5,939 bases of DNA from an uncultured Roseiflexaceae bacterium (lineage in GTDB: Bacteria; Chloroflexota; Chloroflexia; Chloroflexales; Roseiflexaceae), in NCBI GenBank assembly GCA_937988885.1, contig CALKHR010000116.1, forward strand, positions 1 to 5,939, read 5' to 3'. The notes under the pieces are model-generated. The model saw only the letters and a program-made list of their open reading frames with translations. It did not search any database and was not told the origin of the DNA. A program made the translations under genes and the position numbers. Position 1 is the first letter of the stretch. Each line of letters opens with the position of its first letter. Below, in pieces: positions 1 through 5,659 of the stretch.

Positions 1-1278
1 CGCGGCCAGAGCGGCGACATCCAAACCGCGATCGACGGCTACCGCGAATACGCCGCAAGCTACCCCGACGACCCACGCGCGCCGGAGGCGCTCAGTCGCG
101 TCGCCATCCTGCTCGACCGCCTGGCCGATCACGAGGGCGCGGCGCAGCAGCGCGTCGAACTCGGGAAGCGCTACCCCGCCAGCAGCCAAGCCCACGACGC
201 GCTCTACGAGAGCGGCTGGTACTTCTACAACGCGGGCCGCTTCGCCGAAGCGCAGGACGCCTGGGCCGCCAACAGCGAAGCGGGAGGCATCATCACCGCG
301 CAAAGCGCATTCTGGGCCGCACGCGCCGCCGACCGCACCGGAGACGCCGCCTACCGCGAACTGCTGGAACGGGCGCGAGCCGCCGCCCCCGACTCCTACT
401 ACGGCGCGCGGGCCACCGACCTGCTCGGCGACCGCCAGTTCGGCACTATCGCCATCGGCGACCCGATCAGCGTTGAGGAATGGCGCGAACTCGAAACGTG
501 GATCGCCGAGTGGAGCGGCACCGCGCCCTACCACATCGACGAACGGGGCTACCCGCAAGAGGTCGTCGAAAACGTCACTGTGCGGCGCGCCATCGAGCTA
601 GAGAAAGTCGATCTGCGCTCCGAAGCCATCGCCGAATGGAACACCGCACGCGACCAGTGGAAGGACGACCCCTTCAAGCTCTACGCGTTGGCGCGGCTGG
701 CCCACGAACACAACGTGCCCTACATCGCGCTCAAAGCCGCTGAGGATGTGGGCTACCGTTCGCCCGACAAAGGCTTCGCCAACGCGCCCACCGCGCTGCG
801 CCGCCTGATCTTCCCCACGCCCTACAGCAGCGCCGTGCTGCAACACGCCAGCGAGCAGGGCATCAGCCCGCTCAAAGTCTACGCCATGCTGCGGCAAGAG
901 AGCCTGTTCAACCCCAACGCCGTCTCGTGGGCGGGCGCACAAGGCCTCGGCCAAATCATGCCCAGCACCGCCGCAGGCATCGCGCAGAACCTGGGTGTCA
1001 GCGACTATCACGAGGGCTACCTGCTGCGCCCCGCGCTCAGCATCCGCTTCGGCTCGTTCTACCTCAGCCGCCAAGAGCAAGCCATGCAAGGCAGCCTGCA
1101 CGGCGCGCTAGCCGCCTACAACGGCGGCCTCGGCAACGCACAGCGCTGGGCCGACGGTACCTTCGTCGCCGACCCTGACATCTTCACCGAACAGATCGAC
1201 TACCCCGAGACCAAAGGCTACATCAAGCTCGTCTACGGCTTCTACGACGCCTACCAGCGGCTCTACCGCTTGCCCTAG
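1..1278 (+). CDS. Slt-type soluble lytic murein transglycosylase, 5'-truncated by window edge
   Basis: The frame is open from base 1 to a TAG at 1276-1278, giving 425 visible residues; the true start is outside the window. Visible residues 1 to about 250 are Ala-rich paired helices with TPR-like spacing, resembling the superhelical region of Slt70-like enzymes. The C-terminal part, about 275-425, is an SLT (GH23-type goose-lysozyme-like) domain: RQES with the expected catalytic Glu at residue 300, GLGQIMP at 315-321, and AAYNGG at 371-376. By family knowledge it cleaves the MurNAc-GlcNAc bond of peptidoglycan, forming 1,6-anhydro-MurNAc, outside the cytoplasmic membrane. Any signal peptide or lipobox would lie upstream and cannot be checked. 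An internal GTG at 580 could start a shorter frame, but the protein-like sequence continues well upstream, so that start is rejected. The gene is convergent with crcB. Confidence 0.93.
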   Translation, partial: RGQSGDIQTAIDGYREYAASYPDDPRAPEALSRVAILLDRLADHEGAAQQRVELGKRYPASSQAHDALYESGWYFYNAGRFAEAQDAWAANSEAGGIITAQSAFWAARAADRTGDAAYRELLERARAAAPDSYYGARATDLLGDRQFGTIAIGDPISVEEWRELETWIAEWSGTAPYHIDERGYPQEVVENVTVRRAIELEKVDLRSEAIAEWNTARDQWKDDPFKLYALARLAHEHNVPYIALKAAEDVGYRSPDKGFANAPTALRRLIFPTPYSSAVLQHASEQGISPLKVYAMLRQESLFNPNAVSWAGAQGLGQIMPSTAAGIAQNLGVSDYHEGYLLRPALSIRFGSFYLSRQEQAMQGSLHGALAAYNGGLGNAQRWADGTFVADPDIFTEQIDYPETKGYIKLVYGFYDAYQRLYRLP

Positions 1279-1283
1279 CTACC

Positions 1284-1313
1284 ACGGGCGTGATCTGCGC
1301 CGATCACGCCCGT
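1284..1313 (+). terminator. Perfect 12-bp stem-loop after the transglycosylase gene
   Basis: ACGGGCGTGATC at 1284-1295 is exactly complementary to GATCACGCCCGT at 1302-1313, with a 6-nt loop. It begins 5 nt after the stop codon, where an intrinsic terminator is expected. No run of T follows directly: the next bases are two copies of TCTCAAC, and the first T-run (TTTTT) is about 22 nt further on. It may be a non-canonical terminator or an RNA 3'-end stabiliser. On the minus strand it could also stop readthrough from crcB. Confidence 0.6.
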
Positions 1314-1392
1314 TCTCAACTCTCAACTCCATATTTTTCGGGAAAAGAAGAGCGCGTCGTCAACCCGCGATTCCCGTCGCTACGGGCGAACA

Positions 1393-1408
1393 ACGTTGTG
1401 CACAACGT
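1393..1408. repeat. 16-bp perfect palindrome in the transglycosylase/crcB gap
   Basis: ACGTTGTGCACAACGT is fully self-complementary with no loop, and overlaps a second 10-bp palindrome (ACAACGTTGT, 1390-1399). A spacer-free palindrome resembles a dimeric-protein binding site more than a transcript hairpin. It lies between two convergent gene ends, not at a promoter, so no function is assigned. The rest of the 1279-1477 gap is GC-rich with only weak hairpins, for example GGCGC/GCGCC at 1429-1442. Confidence 0.4.
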
Positions 1409-1477
1409 GTGCGCGCTCGGACAGCTGTGGCGCTGACGCGCCAAAACGCGCGCCGCTGTACTCGCGGCCACACAGCG

Positions 1478-1882
1478 CTATGGCAGCGCCCGCACAACGC
1501 CCACACCGAGCACCACGCCGATCAAGCCCAGCACCACGCTGGCCAGCACGTACATCCCCGCTGCCCGCCAATGCCCGCCGTTCGCCAGCGAAAGCACCTC
1601 GTAGCTAAAGCTCGAAAACGTCGTGAACCCGCCCAGCAGGCCCGTCACCAACAGCAGCCGCACCGGCTCGCTGATCGATAAGCGCGTGATGGCCAACGTC
1701 ATCACCACACCGATCAAAAAACTGCCCAACACATTGATGAACAATGTCGCGTAGGGGAAGTGCGCACCCCAGCGCGTCGTCACCCACAGCGTAATGCCGT
1801 AGCGGGCGTTCGCGCCCACCGCAGCGCCCACCGCAATCGCCAGCATATTGATCAACGCTGGCTTCGTCAACAAACCACTCAT
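1478..1882 (-). CDS. crcB: CrcB/Fluc fluoride ion channel
   Basis: This 134-residue protein is a typical length for the family. By family knowledge, Fluc proteins form dual-topology dimers in the cytoplasmic membrane with two pores that export fluoride. Visible signatures are GANARYG at 23-29 (conserved Arg27), the TM2 motif FINVLGSFLIG at 48-58 with pore-lining Asn50, and GGFTTFSSFSYE at 84-95. The last is the broken TM3 helix, with Phe89 and Phe92 placed like the Phe-box residues. Four hydrophobic segments are seen, at about 10-30, 44-65, 74-93 and 107-130. The ATG overlaps the stop of the upstream hydrolase gene by 4 bp (ATGA), and GAGG lies 5 nt before it, so translation is probably coupled. 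Only one copy is visible; some bacteria carry crcB as adjacent pairs. No fluoride riboswitch was recognised before the unit. Confidence 0.95.
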   Translation of the reverse strand: MSGLLTKPALINMLAIAVGAAVGANARYGITLWVTTRWGAHFPYATLFINVLGSFLIGVVMTLAITRLSISEPVRLLLVTGLLGGFTTFSSFSYEVLSLANGGHWRAAGMYVLASVVLGLIGVVLGVGVVRALP

Positions 1883-2985
1883 GGTCGCCTCAAATGCTCC
1901 TCAAAAAACGCGTGACTTCGTTGTAGATAGAGTACCTCATCATTGCCTGTGAGCGTATGACCACCTCCCTCATAAAGATACAGATACGACTCTTTACTCA
2001 AGGCGACTAGTGCATCGTGAACGGCGATGCTTGCGCTGGCGTCCGTAGTCGTATCGGCGAGGCCGTGGTGGAACTGCACAGGCGCGCTCACCGCATCGAG
2101 GTAGTTGATCGGCGAGATGCGCTGGTAGGCGTCGGGGTTCTCGTCGGGTGTGAAGGGCCAGGTATCGCTGCCGGGATTCCCGCCGCTCTGCCGGAAGCGC
2201 CGCGCGTAATCCTCGGCAAGGTCGGCGGGAGCCGGCGCGTACACCACCGCAGCGCCGATCTGATCACTGATCGTCAGCGCGGCCACCGTCACCGACGCGC
2301 CACGGCTATGGCCCCACATCCCAATCGGGCCGGGCTGCGCCATCGGCAAACGCTGCACCAACGGGATCAGGCCCAGCACATCGGCATAAAAGCCCGTGTA
2401 GAACGGGTTCGGGCCGTCCTCGCCCTCTGCATAGCCCCGAAAGTCCGGCGCAACCACCAGGTAGCCCCGCTCGACCATGTAGGCCGAGAAGGCGCGGCTG
2501 TCCATCCCTGGTTGGTAGATGTCGCGGCTGATCGTGCCTCGATTCGCGATGATCACCGGGAATGGTCCCTCGCCGTTCGGCACATGCACCAACCCCGTCA
2601 GTTGCAGGCTATCGGCGGTATAGCGCATGCGGTACGTGACGGAGTTCGGCCCCCGCAGGTACACATCGCCGATCTCGATCTCGCCAACGCTGAAGTCCGG
2701 CTGCTGCACCCGCGCCCGCAGATCGGGGATGGTCATCCCTGCCACAGGGTCGGGCGTTGGCGTAAGGGTTGGTTCGGGCGTGTTGGTCGGCTCAGGCGTA
2801 TTGGTCGGTTCGGGAGTAGCGGTCGGCTCAGGGGTGTGCGTAGGCGTCGCGCTCGGGGGTGGCGTCGCGCTCAGTGCTACGGTCGGCGCTATAGTCGGCG
2901 GCGCAGGGGTGGGCGGCTGCTGCGCGATGGGGCCACATGCCACAAGCACCAGACACAGCGCGCTAATCATCGCAGGCTTGAACAT
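1879..2985 (-). CDS. Secreted alpha/beta-hydrolase lipoprotein (dienelactone hydrolase / S9 peptidase-like)
   Basis: The chosen ATG at 2985 gives 368 residues and a clean lipoprotein signal: positive start (MFKP), hydrophobic stretch, then lipobox LVAC with Cys17 as the lipidated residue. GAGGAG lies 6 nt upstream of this ATG. An in-frame ATG at 3033 would add 16 residues that are repeat-derived and spoil the signal peptide. Residues about 23-80 form a Pro/Thr/Glu linker with TPEPTN-type hexads, likely an extended tether outside the membrane. The rest, about 90-365, is an alpha/beta-hydrolase: nucleophile elbow GHSRG with Ser227, acid Asp311 in HHGLAD, and His343 in GGGH. NRG at 148-150 may be part of the oxyanion region. 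It should hydrolyse an ester, lactone or peptide outside the cytoplasmic membrane; the substrate cannot be read from sequence. It is followed directly by crcB. No convincing promoter was found upstream, where the repeat island begins. Confidence 0.88.
   Translation of the reverse strand: MFKPAMISALCLVLVACGPIAQQPPTPAPPTIAPTVALSATPPPSATPTHTPEPTATPEPTNTPEPTNTPEPTLTPTPDPVAGMTIPDLRARVQQPDFSVGEIEIGDVYLRGPNSVTYRMRYTADSLQLTGLVHVPNGEGPFPVIIANRGTISRDIYQPGMDSRAFSAYMVERGYLVVAPDFRGYAEGEDGPNPFYTGFYADVLGLIPLVQRLPMAQPGPIGMWGHSRGASVTVAALTISDQIGAAVVYAPAPADLAEDYARRFRQSGGNPGSDTWPFTPDENPDAYQRISPINYLDAVSAPVQFHHGLADTTTDASASIAVHDALVALSKESYLYLYEGGGHTLTGNDEVLYLQRSHAFFEEHLRRP
2771..2842 (-). repeat. 18-bp tandem repeat, four units, encoding the Thr-Pro-Glu linker
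   Basis: Four imperfect 18-bp units (2771-2788, 2789-2806, 2807-2824, 2825-2842) encode the hexapeptide period of the lipoprotein tether. On the plus strand the units alternate between starting GGTTCGGG and GGCTCAGG, giving a 36-bp higher-order period. The period is a multiple of three, so gain or loss of units would change tether length without a frameshift. Confidence 0.85.
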
Positions 2986-2991
2986 CGCATT

Positions 2992-2997
2992 CTCCTC
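2992..2997 (-). promoter_or_regulatory. Ribosome binding site that fixes the lipoprotein start
   Basis: Reading the minus strand, GAGGAG at 2997-2992 sits 6 nt before the ATG at 2985. This supports that start over the in-frame ATG at 3033, which lies beyond two repeat units. Confidence 0.8.
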
Positions 2998-3002
2998 ATT
3001 GC

Positions 3003-3015
3003 ATCCACAGATTAG
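3003..3015 (+). repeat. One-unit copy of the 9-nt CACAGATT repeat
   Basis: ATCCACAGATTAG: an AT start, one 9-nt unit of form NCACAGATT, then an AG end. It lies just upstream of the lipoprotein ribosome site and in the same orientation as the two-unit copy at 3028. Confidence 0.7.
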
Positions 3016-3027
3016 TCGGACAATGAC

Positions 3028-3049
3028 ATCCACAGATTACACAGATTAG
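3028..3049 (+). repeat. Two-unit copy of the 9-nt CACAGATT repeat (left arm of inverted repeat)
   Basis: This copy has the same AT start and AG end, with two 9-nt units (CCACAGATT, ACACAGATT) between. Its first 20 bases (3028-3047) are exactly the reverse complement of 3637-3656, so they form a 20-bp inverted repeat enclosing about 590 bp of gene-free repeat DNA. Confidence 0.85.
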
Positions 3050-3067
3050 CCGGAAAAAGAAAGCGAT

Positions 3068-3117
3068 GTCATCTCGAACAGTCGAAGCCCTGAGCGAAGC
3101 GAATGGGGAGAGATCTC
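3068..3117 (+). repeat. Dispersed-repeat module, GTCATC...GATCTC type, diverged copy
   Basis: This 50-bp module starts GTCATCTCGAAC and ends GAGAGATCTC, with GAGCGAAGCGAA inside. It has the start and end signature of the modules in the neighbouring 186-bp array but a longer and different middle. It contains no gene. From memory, strings of this kind are scattered through intergenic DNA of many bacteria; this was not searched. Confidence 0.65.
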
Positions 3118-3140
3118 AAAGCAGATAACAATGCAAAACT

Positions 3141-3554
3141 GCGAGATTCTTCACTTCGTGCTGCGCACTCGTTCAGAATGACAATGAAGAAGGCGAGAAC
3201 CCTTCGGAATGACAACGAAGAACAAAGACAGCACTGTCATCCTGAACGGAGCCGAAGGCGAAGTGAAGGATCTCAGCGAAGCAACAACGAAAAGCGAAAC
3301 CCAGACACTCGCGGCTGAATAAGACAGCGAGATTCTTCACTTCGTGTTACGCACTCGTTCAGAATGACAATGAAGAAGGCGAGAACCCCTCGGAATGACA
3401 ATGAAGAACAAAGACAGCACTGTCATCCTGAACGGAGCCGAAGGCGAAGTGAAGGATCTCAGCGAAGCAACAACGAAAAGCGAAACCCAGACGCTCGCGG
3501 CTAAATAAGACAACGAGATTCTTCACTTCGTGCTGCGCACTCGTTCAGAATGAC
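3141..3554. repeat. 186-bp tandem repeat: two full copies plus a 42-bp partial third
   Basis: Copies are 3141-3326, 3327-3512 and the partial 3513-3554, in exact 186-bp register. The two full copies differ at six positions that I can count, all transitions. Each full copy holds a minus-oriented 40-bp module (GAGATTCTTC...AGAATGAC, 3143-3182), a truncated 19-bp minus module (3195-3213) and a plus-oriented 39-bp module (GTCATCCTG...GGATCTC, 3236-3274). The 16-nt arms 3143-3158 and 3259-3274 can pair with one mismatch (G-U in RNA), so a transcript could form a large stem. The array has no convincing gene: the open frame over 3103-3318 reads the plus modules as HPERSRR-type peptides, a known artefact style. 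Confidence 0.9.
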
Positions 3555-3665
3555 TCTGAGGACGGTATGCCTTGTTTCTCAAAAGTAGGGCATCGAATGG
3601 GCCGTTTCGTTACAAATCCTCATTCCTAATCTGTGAAATCTGTGTAATCTGTGGATATATCACAT
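3555..3665. other. Gap between the tandem array and the promoter
   Basis: Apart from the three-unit repeat at 3626-3656, this stretch shows only a weak stem (ATGCC 3567-3571 with GGCAT 3589-3593). No gene is supported. Confidence 0.5.
3626..3656 (-). repeat. Three-unit copy of the 9-nt CACAGATT repeat (right arm, inverted)
   Basis: Read on the minus strand it has the AT start, three 9-nt units (CCACAGATT, ACACAGATT, TCACAGATT) and the AG end. It closes the island opposite the two-unit copy at 3028-3049 and ends 9 bp before the -35 box of the next promoter. Confidence 0.85.
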
Positions 3666-3694
3666 TTGACACCGCCCACACAGACGAGTATACT
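3666..3694 (+). promoter_or_regulatory. Near-consensus sigma70 promoter for the HAD/oxidoreductase genes
   Basis: The -35 box TTGACA (3666-3671) and the -10 box TATACT (3689-3694) are separated by exactly 17 bp. The predicted start of transcription is near 3701, leaving a leader of about 25 nt with AGG at 3717-3719, 6 nt before the ATG at 3726. The match suggests constitutive housekeeping expression; no operator was recognised. Confidence 0.8.
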
Positions 3695-3725
3695 GCGACG
3701 GCTCGCACACCTCAGCAGGTTCCGC

Positions 3726-4388
3726 ATGATCACCGCACTGATATTCGATTTCGACGGCCTCCTGGTCGATACCGAGACGCCTGGCCTCGTCAGTTGGCAG
3801 CAGATCTACGCCACCTTCGGCCAAACTCTCTCGCTCGACCTGTGGAAAGGCGCGTTGGGCACCAACCACGGCTTCAACGCCCTGGAACACCTCGCGACCC
3901 TATACGGCCAACCGTTCGATCGCGAAGAAGTGCTGCGTCGGCGACAAGAACTCAAGCACCGACTCTCCGCCGAACAACCGCTGCTACCCGGCGTGCAGAG
4001 CATCCTCGCGCAGGCCCACGCGCTCGGCCTGCCCTGCGCCGTCGCATCGAGCAGCAGCCGCGCCTGGGTGGAGGGCTGGCTGAATCACCATGGCATCCGC
4101 CACCACTTCGCCTGCGTGCGCACCGCCGACGACGTACAACTGACCAAACCCGCGCCTGATCTATTTCTCAGCGCCGCCGCCTGCTTGGGGGTGCCGCCGA
4201 GCGCCTGCCTCGTTTTCGAAGATTCGCCCAATGGCATCTTGGCCGCCAGAGCCGCAGCAATGCGCTGTGTGGCGGTGCCCGGCGCGATCACCCGCCAGAT
4301 CGCCCTGCCGCCCGCCGACCTCACGCTTGCCACGCTCGACGAAATGCCGCTCACCGAACTACTCGCGCACTTCAACACAACATCGTAG
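3726..4388 (+). CDS. HAD-superfamily hydrolase, subfamily IA (beta-phosphoglucomutase / phosphoglycolate phosphatase-like)
   Basis: This is a 220-residue cytoplasmic enzyme. Motif I is DFDGLLVDTE at 8-17, with nucleophile Asp8 and acid/base Asp10. A helical C1 cap follows at about 17-85. Motif II is the Ser run 108-111, probably Ser108. Motif III is Lys141 in TKPAPD. Motif IV is FEDSPNG at 164-170, with Glu165 and Asp166 for magnesium. By family knowledge it uses an aspartyl-phosphate intermediate to dephosphorylate, or isomerise, a small sugar-phosphate-type substrate; the exact substrate is not readable. The ATG at 3726 is chosen because MITALIFDFDG is the usual N-terminus. An in-frame GTG at 3651 lies upstream of the promoter -35 box. 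The gene has its own strong promoter and is followed 23 nt later by the oxidoreductase gene, so the two are probably co-transcribed. Confidence 0.92.
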   Translation: MITALIFDFDGLLVDTETPGLVSWQQIYATFGQTLSLDLWKGALGTNHGFNALEHLATLYGQPFDREEVLRRRQELKHRLSAEQPLLPGVQSILAQAHALGLPCAVASSSSRAWVEGWLNHHGIRHHFACVRTADDVQLTKPAPDLFLSAAACLGVPPSACLVFEDSPNGILAARAAAMRCVAVPGAITRQIALPPADLTLATLDEMPLTELLAHFNTTS

Positions 4389-4411
4389 CCGCAACCTGAA
4401 AGGATACGAGA

Positions 4412-5413
4412 ATGTTGCCCGTTCGATTAGGTATGATCGGTGCTGGTCGCATTTGGATACGCATGCATCAACCGATCCTCGCAACCCTGGGCGAAGTGTT
4501 TCGGCCAGTGGCGTTTTGCGAGACGAACCCCGAGCGCCGCGCAGCACTGGCGCAGGAGTTCCCGCAGGCCCACATCGTGGCCGAGCGCGCCGAACTGCTC
4601 GCCCTCCCCGAAGTCGATGCTGTGCTGGTGCTGACACCGCTGGCGCTGAATGCGTCGGTGGCGTTGGCGGCGCTCCAGGCTGGCAAACACGTGATCATGG
4701 AGAAGCCGATCGCCCGCACCAGCGCCGAGGCGCAGACGCTGATCGACACAGCGCAGCGCCTCCAGCGCCGCCTGATCATCACTGAGCAGTGCGGCTACGG
4801 CTCGCTCGAAACCGATCTGGGCGCGTTGCTGCAACAACAGCCCGTGGGCGAACTGCTGTACTGGGACCGTCTAGTGCATTGGCCCGGCGACAGTTCGCCC
4901 AACGCGCTCAGCTTTGCATCGGCGGAGTGGCGTCGCCAGGCCGATTTCCCGCTCGGCGCACTGTTCGATGGCGGCATCCACGTAATCGCCAGCCTCAGCA
5001 CGCTCTTCGGCCCGCCCGCCAAGGTCTACGCCACGGGCCGTGCCCTGCGCGAGGGCTACGGCGCATACGACCTGGTGACGATGCAGTTCAGCTACGCGAA
5101 TGGCTTAGTGGGCACGCTCAGCTACAGCGAGTGCCTGCATTCGCAGCACAACCACTTTCACATCCACGGTCGCGATGGGATCATCAGCGTGGAGGGCGAA
5201 CAGTTGGTGGTGTCGAAGCCGGAGCAGGCGGCACAGCAGCACCCACTCGGCAAGCGCTACAACTTCGAAGAGATGTGGCAAGCGATCGCGGAAGCGTTCC
5301 GCACAGGCGGGGAGCCGAGCTACACCGCAGCCCGCGCCCGCATCGATGTGCTGACGTTGGAGGCAGTGGCTCGCTCGCTAGAGACCGGGCAGGCCCAGGA
5401 GGTGACGAGGTGA
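4412..5413 (+). CDS. Gfo/Idh/MocA-family NAD(P)-dependent oxidoreductase
   Basis: This is a 333-residue protein of normal family length. The N-terminal Rossmann fold has GMIGAGRI at 7-14, TP at 75-76 and the family EKP at 97-99, whose Lys98 is expected to act in catalysis. The C-terminal substrate domain carries FDGGIH, with Asp186 and His190 where the family's catalytic acid and His usually sit. By family knowledge it oxidises or reduces a sugar, cyclitol or similar hydroxyl using NAD(P); the substrate is not predictable. GAAAGGA ends 7 nt before the ATG, and the gap to the HAD gene is 23 nt without a terminator, indicating an operon. Oddity: the last residues (EVTR) and the TGA are encoded by an octamer tandem array that continues past the stop, so the original C-terminus may have been replaced or trimmed. 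Confidence 0.92.
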   Translation: MLPVRLGMIGAGRIWIRMHQPILATLGEVFRPVAFCETNPERRAALAQEFPQAHIVAERAELLALPEVDAVLVLTPLALNASVALAALQAGKHVIMEKPIARTSAEAQTLIDTAQRLQRRLIITEQCGYGSLETDLGALLQQQPVGELLYWDRLVHWPGDSSPNALSFASAEWRRQADFPLGALFDGGIHVIASLSTLFGPPAKVYATGRALREGYGAYDLVTMQFSYANGLVGTLSYSECLHSQHNHFHIHGRDGIISVEGEQLVVSKPEQAAQQHPLGKRYNFEEMWQAIAEAFRTGGEPSYTAARARIDVLTLEAVARSLETGQAQEVTR

Positions 5414-5446
5414 CGAGGTGACTAGGTGACCGGGTGACTGGGGTGA
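5400..5446 (+). repeat. 8-bp GGTGAC-type tandem array containing the oxidoreductase stop codon
   Basis: Units of form (A/G)GGTGAC(N) repeat in 8-bp register from 5400, with TGA at 5403, 5411, 5419, 5427 and 5435, then a slightly displaced one at 5444. The TGA at 5411 ends the oxidoreductase. The first three TGAs occupy three different frames. Units near the gene are ACGA-like and identical; those further out vary at the last base. Confidence 0.9.
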
Positions 5447-5458
5447 AATGGGACGTGC

Positions 5459-5483
5459 GGTGCAGCACTTCGCAGTGCGCACC
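5459..5483. repeat. 10-bp hairpin with one bulged A
   Basis: GGTGC (5459-5463) and GCACT (5465-5469) pair with AGTGC (5474-5478) and GCACC (5479-5483) around a TCGC loop; A5464 is bulged. It lies 45 nt after the oxidoreductase stop. No T-run follows, so it is not a standard terminator. Confidence 0.6.
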
Positions 5484-5502
5484 GAACCTCAATGTCGCGC
5501 AT

Positions 5503-5544
5503 TGCAGTGCTTTGCCGACCTGTCAGGTGCGGCAAAGTACGGCA
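5503..5544. repeat. Long imperfect hairpin centred on ACCTGTCAGGT
   Basis: The core TTTGCCG (5511-5517) plus ACC pairs with GGT plus CGGCAAA (5530-5536), with G5529 bulged. Pairing extends outward through GTGC/GTAC (one G-U) and TGC/GCA past one mismatch, giving about 17 pairs with a 5-nt loop. No terminator T-run is present on either side. It could be a palindromic interspersed element or a structured RNA. Confidence 0.65.
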
Positions 5545-5576
5545 TTAGGACGCTGTACATTCGCACCTGACAGGTC
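5517..5576. repeat. 15-bp perfect inverted repeat, GACCTGTCAGGTGCG type
   Basis: GACCTGTCAGGTGCG at 5517-5531 is exactly complementary to CGCACCTGACAGGTC at 5562-5576, with 30 nt between. Each arm also contains its own near-palindrome (ACCTGTCAGGT and ACCTGACAGGT). The left arm is shared with the hairpin 5503-5544, so the two pairings exclude each other. No gene is seen in 5414-5665; the part beyond 5577 is more AT-rich and shows only small stems, such as TGAGA/TCTCA at 5626-5637. Confidence 0.75.
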
Positions 5577-5659
5577 AAAATCAATGAATGGCATTGAAAT
5601 AAACACATCGCCCGTACTGTTATTGTGAGAAATCTCATTGTAGGTATTGCTCCTCATTG

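Noticed and set aside
598..1101. 167-codon minus-strand open frame inside the transglycosylase
   Set aside because: It lies wholly antisense to conserved SLT motifs and shows no family signature.
2017..3015. 332-codon plus-strand open frame opposite the lipoprotein gene
   Set aside because: It is Arg/His-rich low-complexity translation antisense to a gene with an intact catalytic triad and lipobox; a GC-codon shadow.
2986..3060. Possible fluoride riboswitch before the hydrolase-crcB unit
   Set aside because: The conserved pseudoknot-type sequence pattern was not found; the stretch is made of CACAGATT repeats.
3103..3318. 71-codon open frame with an HPERSRRRSEGSQ-type peptide
   Set aside because: It is a translation of the dispersed-repeat modules; similar peptides are commonly predicted from such repeats. 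It has no ribosome site or domain.
3141..3554. CRISPR array
   Set aside because: The period is 186 bp with spacers as conserved as repeats and no cas gene nearby; it is a tandem duplication.
4789..5421. 210-codon plus-strand frame overlapping the oxidoreductase
   Set aside because: Arg-rich out-of-frame reading of a well-supported gene; notable only in that it also stops inside the octamer array, as any frame would.
5594..5623. TTGAAA with TGTTAT as a plus-strand promoter
   Set aside because: The -10 match is poor at 18-bp spacing, and it would read antisense into the TPR gene with no plus-strand gene beyond.
5434..5628. 64-codon plus-strand frame in the hairpin island
   Set aside because: It spans hairpins and repeat units, lacks a ribosome site and resembles no protein family.
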